Positions 35,512-49,696 of a DNA stretch of 64,000 nt are shown one piece after another. The stretch is from NCBI GenBank assembly GCA_964304625.1, contig OZ199839.1, forward strand, positions 8,680,001 through 8,744,000, written 5' to 3'. The position numbers were made by a program, and so were the translations under genes. Source of the stretch: Kudoa neothunni. Lineage: Eukaryota; Cnidaria. The notes under the pieces are model-generated. The model did no database searches. It worked only from the letters and a program-made list of their open reading frames with translations, and was not told the DNA's origin. Each line of letters opens with the position of its first letter. Positions within the stretch are counted from its first letter, which is position 1.

Positions 35512-37888
35512 TTAACACCACAACTTGATAAGACCATCCCAACTGCATGTTAAAATTTTCGATGGTTCATGAGGTAACCATGCACATCCAATAACAACTT
35601 TTTTATGAGCATCGAAACGACTAAAATTCACATTAGAAATATTTTATTAAGAACAGTAAAATCCAAAATAGATACCAAACGAGTTTCGATTTTTTCCAAG
35701 TCCAAATATTTAACTTTCCTTGTCCATCCCCACTCATAAGATATTTGCCATCAGGTGAGAAACACGGTTGGCAGGCATATCCGGAAGTCTATTGGACAGA
35801 GAAATTAATTGAGTTGGTTGTTGAAAAACTCTAAAAAACTTACCACATGACCACGGAAAGACTTTCTCTTTTCACGAACATTATTGAACAGATCGAAAAT
35901 CATAATTCTGTTGTCCATGGATTGGCCAGCCAACCATCTACCGTTATTAGACTTGCACACTGCAGGTATCGAATGCATAGATGGATCAGCAATATATTTG
36001 GTGTCAACAGGTATATCCCTATAGAAAAACAAAAAAGACGTTAGATAAATAACTGAAAATAAGTAGTGAGAATCATTAAAATAAAATGATTACCATTCCC
36101 AAACACGAACACTCTTATCATCGGAGGTGGTAACAATACGTTGGTTGTTGTCGAAAAATGATACAGTATTCACAGGACCAAGATGTCGATCGTATTCTTG
36201 AACTATTTGATTTTCTCTGATATCCCACTAACAAATACCAAACAATAATCAACTCAAATCTCTCGTTTTCAATAAAAAATCAATCAAGTACTGTGATCAT
36301 TTTGAAATTGACCATTCCAGCAATAAACAAATGTTGTTTGTCCTACAATATTCGTAATTGGTAGCATTAAATACACTAATTCATACCTCATCAGGATGGA
36401 ATTTGATACAGTATGGTATTTTGTTATGGGTGAACTTTTGAATGCATTTTCCGGTTTCAGTATCCCATAATTTGATCCAGCGATCGTAACTAGCACTCAA
36501 AAATTGTGTACCGTCATTGGTGAAACACAGATCACGGATAGCCTCTCGATGTCCTTCGAAGGTGTAGACCAATTCACGCTCTTTGTATGTTTGCCAAAGT
36601 TTAATTTTCGCATCCATCCCTCCAGACAACATCAAATGGCCCGAATTAGGAAACACACGCAAAACTGACACCCCTTTGGGATGAGCTTTCCAAGTGTAAT
36701 TGAGTTTTTTTGGAATAAAACACTCGTTAGGACTATCTTCACGCTTCAAATTCACGTCCACATCCACTGGAGGATGAAGGAACGAACGGCCTTGATAGTC
36801 GTACGGTGTTTTCACTAAATCGTTCAAATATATCAAATTTAATTAATTAAATTAAATTAATCGGTAAAATTACAATGAAGTGTGAATTTTTCTTCGATTG
36901 TTGGAGGCTCATTTGCACCACCGTCATCATCCAAATCACGTCGTTTATGAAAATCGAACGATTTGGGCGGTCTTGATTGTGCTTTTCTTTTTATTTTTTC
37001 AATCCGCATTTCCTCTAATTTTTCAAATTGCTCCTAACATTTCGAATCAACGTTAACTACTAATTCATCACAAACAATCCCACTTCAGAAGGTTTCGCTG
37101 TTTGATTGATTCCAATATAATTGGCCCATGGTCCTTTGAAATTTTCAACATCACCTGGATCCCCTCTTGGTTCCTTCTTTTTCAAGCGAAAATCCTCATC
37201 AGTATTCAAGTTTGGTGTGTGTGTCTTTATGACCATTCTTAATTAATAGCAAATGCATTTTATACACCTCCTAAATAAAATATAGTTACTGTTTTGAACT
37301 TTGGCTCGGATCAACCGCTTCACCACTGGCCGTGAAATCTACACGCTGCTTCTCAAACATAACCTCATTCAAATGGGCCTCTTCAACGTATCCGGTGTAG
37401 ATGTTACGTGTCTGTTTTTCAGCGTTTGATTTAAATGGATTTTCTGGCCCAACCTAAAATATAGAGTAATTTTTTTTCCCCGTCGAAGAATTAATATGGT
37501 TTATTCATATTAATATTAGTTATCATTGTTGTAGGGATTAAAATAAAATTGATGATTAATCACTTTCACGGCGTACAATTCTTCAACTGTTGGATTGTAC
37601 AACAGAACCTTGTCTTTATCGTCAACAAATTTACATTCTTCACGAATATTCTAAACACATACAGTCGGTGAATATATATATCCGTTTTGAAAACCACAAT
37701 ACCGTTGGATGAACAAATGGTGCCACTGAAAAATTTAAACTTTTCTCTTTATTATCAATAATATCGTTATTTTTTGAGAGGTCTTGATGGTCATCATCAT
37801 CTGTTTCACCGTAGGAAGCTCTGATAAAATTCATTTTACGAGAACGTGCGACAATGGCCGAATCCGGAATATACCCTTTTTTGTGCAT
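35512..37888 (-). CDS. CDC40: Pre-mRNA-splicing factor PRP17 / CDC40
   Basis: Nuclear WD40 protein needed for the second step of splicing. N-terminus from ATG 37888 contains [11 protein letters not shown], matching the acidic start of animal CDC40. Later exons give NPF-containing [14 protein letters not shown] (about 37.4 kb), [17 protein letters not shown] (37.1 kb) and [12 protein letters not shown] (36.8 kb). WD repeats follow: [38 protein letters not shown], then the [20 protein letters not shown] block (36.0 kb) and a final [12 protein letters not shown] at the C-terminus. Stop TAA at 35512-35514. Introns are about 40-120 nt. Length and order are normal for the family; no lesion seen. 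Confidence 0.95.
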
Positions 37889-39397
37889 TTTCGCGTTGTG
37901 AAAGAATATTTTTTAAATAGACGCAATAGTGGTAGCATTTAATTATACATAAAATATCTTAAATTAACTATTTTTGTGTAATTTTCCCATTTAAATCTGA
38001 GGTTCACGTGTATTATTGGACACGTAAAAAGTGTTTTTTATTTGAGATTAATTTATAATCAAATTTCAACGTTTATTTTTTAAAAATTAGAGGGTTATAA
38101 TCGAAAACAACGACCCATATTCAAAATAAATAATTATTTTTATATGTCTAATTTTAAGCGGCATTTTAATAAGTAAATGGTATACTTATGTAATACAATG
38201 CAACAAGACCCTCATGTAACAGATGTCGTACGTAATTGCCACTTTATAACATTAAACTAAATTTGAATTTTCTAATTCTTATTTATAATAAAGAAAACAC
38301 TTTTAATTATCAAATAAATTTAAAAAAATTATTGTTCACAGTAAAAAATATAAACCCAAATCAAGGCTATTACGTAATGCAGCGTTTCCACGTATTGGGA
38401 ATTGTACCTAAAAGTACAATTTGCACGATTCGTGCGTAAACGCGGAAATCATAAAGTCTATCTAACCGCGAAATTCAAAAATCTCTTAGGAGCAATATAA
38501 ACCAATTCACTATTATGATTAAGTAGATGCGATAAGAAATTTTAAAAATGACTGTGAATAAGTATTGCCTGAAAAAAATGTCAACATTGAGGGGGATTCT
38601 AATTAGAGATGTAATTTTAAAATCGAAAGGTCTAGGTCTTTTGAACGATTCTCGAAAAACTTTAAATAAGGCCTCAATCGTCATGTTGATAACAAAGTTT
38701 ATAAGGGGATATTTTAAATAAGAGTGAATGGTGGTTTTGTTAACAGTGATGATATCATTTTAATGACGAGAAAATTCGCTTCAAAGGCAAGCAGTAATAA
38801 TAGCGATAATTATAACCTCAGAAGGTTTAAAGGATTTAAAGTATTTAAAGACTAGGTTAACTTAAATCCTGGACGCCGAGAATTTTTTGATAGCTGGAAA
38901 AAATATTTGATAACATATATGACATTTTTAAAGTAAAATAAATCATATGTAACATTTTTGAATTGGATTTCGCTAAAATAAAAAAGTAACATGCATGATG
39001 CTATATGGCACCAAATTTTCAAAACAATTAATGCGTATGCGAGAAAAATTAATCGATGTATATATTTTGATTATATTAAGCCATTGTTTACAAATCAAAT
39101 ACAAAATAAATTTTTAATTCATTTTAAAAGAGCGAAAAATGTTTACTTCCTTATGATAGATACGAATAGGATTTTTATTTAATTTTCATTTTTCCGGAAA
39201 CTTGACGAAGATAATTGAGAATCGTTTTCTAATTTTTTTTAACATTTGATATCGTTATATCTAACAACTCTTACATAATTCGTTATCTTCAGACAACCGC
39301 AAAAATTAGATATGAAAATTCATTAGGATATGAAAGTTGGTGCCAATTAATATTCATAACAAGTACACAGATAAGAGTGAAAAAATAGAATAAGATT
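37889..39397. other. Intergenic between CDC40 and the NO VEIN-like gene
   Basis: A minus-strand ATG frame at 38684-38570 (FKVFRESFKRPRPFDFKITS) has some coding character but continues into AT-rich sequence and lacks partners. Otherwise nothing seen. Confidence 0.4.
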
Positions 39398-42300
39398 CTA
39401 ATAAGCTAAAATCAGTTTACATTGTTTACAACTTATACTATCTACAATGTTTCCAAGAGTATTGCAAACGCGAGAGCTGTCAGGATGGTCGTCAGTATCT
39501 ATAAAAACTCTGCAAATAAAATAATTCTCATTATTATCCAATGCAAAAGTGAGTTCGTTGAGGGAGAGAAAGAAATGGCTTTTGTTCCACACCGACGTGG
39601 ACTTTACTTCCACAAAGTAACTAACTGTTGTATTGATGCATCTATATTAAGTATAAAGAAAAAATAGTAAATAATAAAATTTCAAAATACTCGACTGTAA
39701 CGATAAAATCGTATGGTAGAAATGACTCTTCGTTGGCGTTTATCCATTCCACACTAATAATTTTGTAATTGTTAAAGTGGGTTTGTTGAATGATGTAATC
39801 GTTATAGAACTCCTCGCCCAAACGACCAACATGATCGGTAAATTTGCTGGATGAGTCGATATTAAAATTTTTTGGTAAATCATCATTGGAACGATAATTT
39901 TGAGGAGCAACGGATGAATAGTCTTGTTTTTGGATGGGATCCAATATCTGGTTATTTACAACATGACGAATGATGGAAGGATCGGAAACCACCTCAACAA
40001 TAACACGTTTCCATTCAGAGAGTCGTACTGGTGGCCGAAAGAACTTCTCAAACTCAACCAGCAACTCATCCAACTGAGCTGAGGTGATTCTTGGAATTAT
40101 TTCTTGATTAATTCTCAACAAGTTGAGGTACCAACACCAACAGTTAAGTTTGTCACGTTCGAGCAAAAATAGTTTACCATTAACAGAGACGGACTCACCT
40201 TTCAGTTGAACACGTACAAAGGGATTACTATCATTGAAAGCTACAATTTTCACGTCATAACTGTCACATTGAGGAATAACTAATGTGGAATGAGAACTTA
40301 GCGAGTTAGAGATTTTTGTGAAAACCTCATTGAAAATAGTTTTAAAGTGATCCTCAAGTGATGGTTCGTTTTTGATGCAATATTTGGATAGAGCTCCACA
40401 TTCTATTCGAACAACCTTCGATAACAGTTCAAATCCGTACAATTTTAGCAGGTACAATTTTGCATAACACTTTTTGAATTTTTTAACTGAAGGCAGTGTG
40501 TTGTCGAAAACAAGTTTCTCACAGGAATCAGATGTGAGTCGAATACAACTAACGCATCGAAAATATTGAAGGTAATTCTCTACATAACAGTCATCGACAA
40601 TAATTCGATAATTTTGTTTGGAAGATGCTTGACACAATTCCACATTCAGGATTTTTGAAAATAGACCACAATGTGTATTTAGTATAGAATCAAGTACACT
40701 ACGGTTGGATAGAACCTCAATTTGATTGTACAAACTTCCAAAATCAACAAAATTGGCATATCTCGTCTCAGCTTCATCCGACTTATAATGAATGAAAAAT
40801 TTTAACACTTTGTCATTTACTGCCCCCATATCAGCCATTTCATTGCATTTTTTGTCAATACCAGTCAAGTAACTGTCTAAGAGATGTAAATAATTTTTAG
40901 GCGACAGTTCAACATGAAAGAAATCAATAAATAGGGGTTTGAGAACCGAATCAGGATAACATCGCTTCAGAGAGTTAGCCGAATCAAAAATTTTATCATT
41001 GTAACAAACTTGACTACTACTATACATTTGACCTTTGTTACCTTGTGTTTGGAGTTGGGATGTATTTTCCTCACCACATTGCGGTAGGTAAATTAGTTTT
41101 TTGCGGCGATCAATGTCAATTTGAATTGATTCTTTAGTGTAACGCTTGGCTAAGGCCATGTAGATTGTAGTGAAAACAGAAATAGGGGGTAAATCAACAT
41201 TATTCGAGCGAGAAAATTCATCAAGAAGATGCAGACAAAAATCAACAGTCAATTTAGTCACGACACCAATATAAAACTGAAACTGTTTATTTATTATTGG
41301 TGTTTTTGTGAGAAATCTGTACATGGAAGGATGATTGAATGATGGAGGGCACATGTTGCATGACATTAAAAAATTAGGCCGACCACATTTATCTATTTTA
41401 TTTACAATCCATGATTGGGATTTAACAAGAGTTTGTAAAATTTGGATCAGTTTCTGCAAATCATCTCCACAAAGCATATTATCGGTAAATAACCATTTAG
41501 ATATCGACGAAAAATATTCATCTACATAGGTTAACATTTTGGTACGTCCATCATTGGATCCGTCTTTGATAATATCAATCCATTGGGATATTGATTCGGC
41601 TTGATTGTAGTGAGGTACAACACCTACACACTCAACATACGATCTAATCTTGTCTAAATCAACAAAGTTGATTGAATAATAGTTTAGATCAATGTAGAGG
41701 TGATCCCTCAAGGCAAACTTATAATAAAGATCTCCACTATAGATTCTAGAATCTTTTAATGGGAGAAAATGTTGATTTTTATCCTCATCAATACAAACAA
41801 GAGGAATATTTTCTTTGATGGTTAACGCCAAGTGACCACCACTTTTCCACTCATTGAATAAAAACTCAAAAGTTTTATTATACAGCTGAAAACGACAATT
41901 GTCATTTATACTACCACAAAGCAAATAAGGAAAGATATGCTCATGCAAAAGTGATAATGTGTCCAATGATTTAAAATTGAAGACATTTGAAAGCAAATTT
42001 TCGATTTTTTCATTAGTGAAATGCTTGTTCAATAGACTTTCAATCACAGAGTGGTCTAGAAGAGTGAAATTTGGTTGATTGATAGCGTTCGAGCAACAAC
42101 TTAGGAACAGTTCACACAAATATTGTAATGAATTATTATTACTATTCGTTGATATATTATCAGTATTTTTGCTTGTTGTCAAGTAGTAAACATTGTTAGG
42201 CAATTCATTCAGAGACGTTATTCGATTGTGGAACAGTCGAATAAACCTAAGAGATTTCAGTTGATCACTTAGCATTTTGGAGTCATTATTTTGAATTTGA

Positions 42301-45300
42301 AATGGAGAACAAACGAGCGGTGACAACATATCCAGTTCTATGAGATCAATCATTAAAGCAATCATTTGATTGGAGATGGAATTAGTTTCTGTTTGACCGG
42401 TTTGTATCAAATAATGTATTATCATTTTAAAATGGAAAAAATGGCATCCCAATTCCATCAGAGTTTCTCTTATGTATTGAGTAGACGATACAGGGGCGTT
42501 GCTGGTGATTTTGGGATGAAGTAGAAACAGTTGGTTCGCTTGACAAATTTCCGCAATACTAGCACCAAGATAAAGCGAGCTGTCGGAACGAAAATATTTG
42601 TCTAATTTCGTGAACCACTCGATTTCATAAACAACAACCACTTTAGAAGGATTTGTGAGAATAATCGAATCACATTTAATATTAACACATGGTACGAATT
42701 CACACATTTTTAACTCATCAAAAATCATCCGTCTCACAAAAAATAATTCCGACTGAAGATAACTATCTTTTCTCGGAATATACTTTAATAAAAGTGCAAA
42801 TTTCGATAGTTGAAAAGACAATTGGGATTTGTGTTCGATGAATAATCGACAACATTTGGCAAACAACGCAGCCACACCACTGAAAATGCCCATATTATGA
42901 GCTGAATCCAACACAACTTCTTCTCTAGAAGAGGAAAGTTCAAAGTCGGCCTGAATAATGAATTTAAAGCCATAGCTCCTCACCGGGAGAAAACAATAGA
43001 GCGATTCATGTTGAGGTTGATAATCGAATATTTCTTCAAAACAAAACTCCTCTCCAAAAACAGGAGGGATTCGAAGTGAAACACAAATGTTATGTGTTTT
43101 CTCATTTTTGCTTTTTAAGGTGAAAAAACATTGAGAACTAGTTTGTTCAGCAATATTGTTGACTATGTCAGTTGAGGTGATGTACGAGAAATAAGTATCA
43201 GCTTGAATTTTGTCGTACGAGGTCAAAATTTCATTTTGGAACAATTTAATCGATTGAATATTGCGTAAAAACAACATCATAGAGGAGAAATCTTCATTGC
43301 ACAACTTGAATGACCGTAGATTTGGCTTCAGAGGTAAACGAACGCATGTTTGAAATTGTGACACACTCTTCAACAAATTTACGATACTCTCATCCAATAA
43401 GGCACATTGTTCTGGTAGAATATATCCAATGGGACCATATTGTTCTGAATCAAACCTAAAATGAAACTCTCCAGAATGGATTTCAGGTTTGTTGGAGACA
43501 CTAAACACCGATTTGAACCCTATGCCTTTACAACCTAAATTAATTAAAAAATATTATTATCAGCATTAAATATTCTTTCAATAAACTACCAACCTATTGT
43601 GGCTTTGTCTGCAATTTTGGTGCTGGATCCTACATCACAAATAGCCTCAACATCCTTCACATCAAAACCAATCTCGTTCGATGTGGCGAATAGGTCAGAT
43701 TTGGTGAGAATAAATGCACATGCAGGAACCAACATTCTTTTCGATGAGAGTAAATCCTTGGAGAAACTATCATCAAAATTTTGAATTAACTCATACACAA
43801 AATGACTTTTATTCGAGTACAACTCTGAAGCTAGCTTCATTAATCCTCTACCCTGTCTATCTAATTGAGTTTTTAAAATCGGATCTATGCAGTCTATAGA
43901 TTTATCAATTCCAAATTTATTTTTCCTTATTTCCTCAATGCAATTTGAGTTGTATGAGGATTGTATTATGTTATTGTGATTGAAGGTTGGCTCTTTGATC
44001 GTCAAATGGTTATTTTCTACATTTGTCAGTGATTGAATAGACAAATTTGCTTCAACTGGAGCACCTGCTATAGTTGAAGTCGTGCCACTAAAATCAAAAA
44101 AGTATTCCAAATCTTCTACTAAACATTCTATCGCCATAACAACATATTTAACACAGTTATCACGACCATGGAAAGTTTTCACATGGGTGAAACCAAATTT
44201 TAAAACGTGTTCACGGTCACAGTCACTCCCATTCTCAAACATATCGCTCAGAAGCGAGTGAAACACGTTCAGAAACAAGAAAGTGTTTATTTTAAAGGGT
44301 AAATTGGCTAGAACATCTAACAAGAAACATCTTTTTGTTGTGTAATCCATAGAAATGGTGTTGATAGCGTTGGTCAATATTTGAGTGATTAAGCATGTAG
44401 GGACGTGATTCCAAAATTCACCACAGGAAATTATAAAGGACACCAACAAACTAGCACATTTAAATGGATCTCGCTGTTTGAAACAATCTCCAACTAATTC
44501 TCCCAACTCTTTTGTTGAAACACTCTTCAGTAATAGATAGCTATGCTCAATTGTTTCGATGAGTAAATGCTGACCTCTTTGATCAGCAAAATCATAAAAA
44601 TATTTGTTCATGAGTGCTGAAGTGGTATCCGTCAACGGCAACGCATTAATAGGTAGATCGAATACAACACAGTTTCCCATGTTGTTGTTGTGCAGATATT
44701 GGTAAAATTTGATTAGATGTTTTTCAACTTTGATTTTGTGCTTAGAACGAAAGTCACGGAAAAAGTGTGATAATTTCACCACCGGAATAGCAGAATTATG
44801 TATGCTGTTATGAATCACACTATTTTCGAATATCCGACGTAAATACATCACATCTATATTGTAATTTGATGAAACGTATCCATAAGCTAAGTCCTAGAAA
44901 AAAGAAATGTTATTCGATATCTGTTTGATTTGCGTAACAACTAAAAGTTAAATACTTCATTGCAATGTCTTAGATAATTAGAAATCTGGCGATTCAAACT
45001 TGTCACCAAATTTGAGATAAAGTTGGATAAGCTATTTGAGTTGGAGGTTTCCGAAAGATTGTTAACAATTATTAATGGTAACGATGGGATATATTCCTTT
45101 AGATGTTGCTCATTACACATTGAATCCATGGAGATGTTGATGGAGTCAGCGATGGAGTTATTAGGAAATGCACCAATTAAAGCGTCTAACATCGCTCCAA
45201 AAAAATAATCTAACGAAACAACAGTGGACTGAGCGTTGTTGGCGAAAGTAGATTTGAGCTTTGTCAAAAAAGTGCTCATAAACTTGGTAATAGAAAACGA

Positions 45301-46633
45301 GCTGAGTTCTGTAACACCGGATGAAGTCGAAGAACTTTTAGTGGAGACACGCTCTTTTAGCTTGTTCAAACCAACAACAATAAGATCAATCATCGAGTCA
45401 CAATCGATGACGGATGATAGATTTGGTTGTTGAGAAGTACCAACAATCGACATCAAACCCCCCATGACAATCACGTCAGATAGAAACTGTCTATCGGCAT
45501 TATGCTTGATTTTCGAGGTATGCTGAACAAACAAATTTTGAACATATTTTTCATATCGTTTAATGTCGTTTGGGAAGAAAGAAAGATTAGTTGAGTTGTT
45601 AAAGCAATTCATATATTGGATAGTGTTTTCTATCAGAGTAAAAAGAGGAACGCTTTGAAAGAGTTCTACAAACTGAGGAGAATTGTTTTCAGGTGTGAGC
45701 GGGAAAATCGTATTAAAATGTTGATGCAATTGTTTGGTGATAGAACAAACATATTTTTGTTTCAATTCCTCAACCACATTGTCTACCAAGTTCAACTGAG
45801 CCGTAGACACTGCTTTCCAATTCTAAAAAAAATTATTTGCGGTTGGAAAATGCATTGAACTAAGTAAATGTAGTGCCTTGATAAATTGATCAATATTGTT
45901 GATAATTAACCCCAACCTGTCAGGGTGACTGTAGTTGTGATGGTGGATAAAAAATTCAATAAACTCAACACACAAATTGGATTTATTTTGAATAGATTCT
46001 TTGTTGGATTCAAGCACACTCAAAAACTCATTCAATCCCAATAGAACACTTTTTAGAGTCACATTGTAAGGAGATTCGGTGGAGAGATAACAAAAGTGAT
46101 GACCTATTGTGGGCAATAAATGTATTGGACCAACTCCCAATTGGCCGAATTCCTCAACTTCCATCTGATAACAAATCCATTTTTCCAACTCATAAATAGT
46201 GGCCACTTGATGGCACACCACATAACTTTCCACTATTTGAACCAGCTAGTAGAACGCACGAGTTAATGTATTAACTAATAATATCCATTTTTACTTGACT
46301 GATAAGGTGTATGTGTGCTTTTAAGGTTTGATTGCATTCGAAAGAATAATAATCACCGCTTTCCAAGTCAATACAATTTATCATTGAAAACCGTATCACT
46401 CCAATTGAAGCTAACATATCTCGCGCTGCTACCAACGGATCGGGATACTCGCACAATGAGATTCGAGTTTTGATGCAGTTCACTGCTAAATTTTCCAATT
46501 CAACCGACGTCAAACCGTATGTAGCATGATGGCGTCGACTACCAATTCTTTTGAGAAATGGATAATTTGAGCGATGTTGTTGTAATTCAAAGTAACTAGA
46601 GAAACCCTGGAAATGTTTAACATCACCCTCCAT
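39398..46633 (-). CDS. Giant NO VEIN-like protein: GHKL (Hsp90-type) ATPase plus DUF3883
   Basis: Six or more exons, about 2,300 aa, from ATG 46633; ORF-sized exons at 46633-46271, 46233-45860, 45810-44941, 44880-43600, 43550-39700 and 39640-39398 join through 40-75 nt introns in phase. Mid-protein has a histidine-kinase-like ATP-binding site: ELIQNFDDS (N-box Glu, Asn, Asp), FDVKDVEAICDVGSSTK, then TIGCKGIGFKSVFSVSN (glycine box) formed across an intron at 43.5-43.6 kb. The C-terminus is a DUF3883 domain: GRLGEEFYNDY, ESFLPYDFIV, FVEVKST, and SLNELTFALDNNENYFICRV. The D...ExK arrangement is that of PD-(D/E)xK nucleases. Same architecture as plant NO VEIN and NO VEIN-like/sacsin-related animal proteins; molecular role is poorly known. 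No break seen across the long exon. Confidence 0.85.
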
Positions 46634-49600
46634 TCTCTAATTCCATAGCACGCGAAACGATGCAGCCTGAAAATTTTAAATATGATCGACTGATTTATGC
46701 TCCCCCTCTTACTAGCTTAAATAATAATTTAATAAATTTGATGTATTTGTTTGAAAAAATGATTATACGCAATATTAAGGCTGTTTTCGAGTGCTAAAAT
46801 TTCGGGTAAAGAATCCTCGATAGAAGTCGGACATAATCGGGTACATACAAAATCAAATATTTTGCATTATTCAATGAATCTATTATCACATATAATTTTT
46901 TATCTGTTGGAAATATTTTATGCGTTTTGAAAAACTAGAGAATTCGGCCAACTCTCTAATGTTTTAGTTGAATATCGGAAGAGGTTTTTGGATTAAAGAG
47001 TTGGGATTATTTAACAAATTTAACATCTTCGAACAGTCCACATGTCTATTAATTTTCAATATATATATATTTATTAAATGAATACATTTTGATTAAAATA
47101 ATTGCATGATTCAATTTAGTTTAATCTCGATGGTTATATTGTGCAAATATTTTTATACATAAGCTTATACAAACCGTATAAATTTTTGATTTCATTCTTT
47201 TGTTTCATATTGAATAAAGATACATTAATTGTTGTCCGATAATGTAGACTACTCTACAACAACCCAACGACTAATTTATTCGAAAACACCTAATATGGAT
47301 TTGGATTTTGCCAAGTGTAAAAATTTTGTGAATAACCAAATAATATGTTATTTTCGTTAGAGGAATAATCGTTATCCGATGATTTTTAGGGTAAAAGTAT
47401 ACCTTTTGATAATTTTCATTTAATCAATCTATAAAATTACTTATATATAAACAAAAGGAGCATTTCTGGTATAAATATTGGCGTCGACCTTATTAACCCT
47501 CATCGCTCTACTTTGTCCGAGAAAATTAAAAATGTTACGAAAAACAAATTTCTTAATTACTATTAAACAAAAAACTCCAAATCAATAAAAAGAAATTAAA
47601 TATGTCGAATAAATCTAAATCTGAAAATGTGTGAATTGTTTACTGATGTATAAAAGGCATTAATTCATAATTAATAAAGTATAATTATTTGAGTTTAAAA
47701 GCATTCTAATGATCTCAATTATGTAGTTAAATGAAATAACGGATTATGTGTAATCAAGTTAATTCTGGAAAGTATTGATGAATAAAACCAAGTGAATTTC
47801 ACTGTTCAAACTTGACCACAGACTGTGCCAGAAATACATAAATCCTGCCTCTCAATTAGCAATAATGTATCTCGTGAATAACACATGATTCGAGATCAGC
47901 GTTATATATTTCCTCCCAATTTTGTAACTTTAATTTTTCCATGGGTGTTATCTATAAAATTATTTTTCTGACCCTTGGAATTTTCGAGGGTTGAATTTGT
48001 GCACCATTGTTATATGCTGTTATACTACTTTCGTAACAATCAGATTATATGATTAGAAAAAGACTTCCCTTTTATTCTTGGTGTAATCTATTTTCTTGAA
48101 CTTTTTTCGTGAGATTTAAGAAAAAAATACAAAAGTTTTTTTAATTACATTGGTAAAAATTGATATTTTAATGGTTTTTACCATTTTTATTATGGCGAAG
48201 TTTATTTTATTATTAAAAAAAGTGTTAAAATCTTTATTATATTTGACTAAAAATAATAAACTATTAATATTTCGGATTAACTTTCATGATTACCAAACAA
48301 ATTTTATTTGAGGTTAACTTTGTTTATCTCAGAAACAATTTCATTAGTTTAATTAATGTATATTTACATAGGATATATTGAGAATTAGTTTGGGGTGGCT
48401 AAATTTATTTGATGTAAAATGGAGGCACGTGACCCAAACCCTTGAAATTTTTATTTTAGATATAAAAATTAAGGTTATGTTCTGGTGATATAATAGGATT
48501 ATTATGTCTTGTAAGATTCAATCGTACTTCCAATTGACAGAAAATTGGCGATGTTGGACATTATAGGTACTCCCAACTAAGAGAGATAGAGAGAGGGATT
48601 AATAAAAATTCCCCAAACATAGAAAAATTAACGCCTTGAGCTGGCGAGGGGATAAAATTTGGCGTTAGTGGTTACCCTAAGATGAGTCTTTCTCGTGGTT
48701 TCCATCCCCATAGAGCCATAAATTGATGAAACGAATAATTACCGAGAATTGTTGCCACGTTTAGAACATTCACGGAGACGAATTAACCATTCAGAACTTA
48801 ATAAGATACGCCAGTTACATTATTTTCTATCCTGAAGACATTATCTATCTATATACATAAAAGGAATTTTCTTTGCCAAATCATTTAATTAGTAATTTAG
48901 TTATAGGGAGGCTAAATATTTTCGATGTTTACTTTTAGGAAAATCAATGGTTAAATCGATTTCAATTTAAATTTGCAGAGTCTGATTATAATATATTGAA
49001 AATATTGATTTATTCGTTGTGATTTTTTTATATATTTAACATACATAATTTTGATATATCCTCTATACATGATGGAAAAGAAAGGCTTTTAATTCGATAT
49101 AAAAAAATAAATGATTTCTATTTAATAAAATAAAAAAGTTATTTCTTTTATTTTTATAATCTAAGATTGCTATTAAATATTATGTAATGAACCAATGATC
49201 AAAGAACCATAGGTTTTCTAATGAGAAAAATTAGTCTAAAAGCATTATTTGTTGCAATTCGTAATAAATAACCTGGATCTGAGTAACGTACCGCATTCAA
49301 AAAAACGTGTTAACATAAACTACATTAAACAGCTTTATCATCTTATTAAGGTTTTTATCAAGCTACCAATAGTTAGAATTTTTAATCTCTATTAAATGAT
49401 TAAATTCTCTAACTAAAAGTATTACCAAGAAGATCCACATATAATAACAAATATAATGAAATCTCATGGTGAAAGTATCGATGTTATTCTACTTGTCCAA
49501 GATTTATTGCATTATATGGACTGAATGAATAGATATAGACAATAGGAATCATTATACTCGTGGAGGAGAATGAATGTGTGTTAACGAGATATTAACAACC

Positions 49601-49696
49601 GAATATCAGTTTTTTGTATTCATTTGGTACGATTAAGCTCCGACTTGGTACTAAAAAAAGGACCTAGCGATTTTGGGCTAACTTAATTTTTGATTC
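46634..49696. other. Gene-poor 3 kb stretch
   Basis: Contains a probable piggyBac MITE (47493-47994). Around 48640-48790 a GC-richer patch reads on the minus strand as an open 36-codon frame ending MALWGWKPRERLILG; it has no ATG partner chain and may be a fragment of a repeat. The rest is AT-rich. Confidence 0.45.
47493..47994. mobile_element. Short piggyBac-type non-autonomous element (MITE)
   Basis: Left end TTAACCCTCATCGCTCTAC at 47493; right end read inwards TCAACCCTCGAAAATTCC at 47994. CCCTC tips after a TTAA (TTGA at the right) match the tips of the other piggyBac elements here. About 500 bp, no coding frame. The inverted repeat is short, so this is tentative. Confidence 0.4.

Noticed and set aside
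38475-38684. 69-codon minus-strand frame starting MTIEALFKVFRESF
   Set aside because: Only the first third looks coding; no partner exons, promoter context or relative found.
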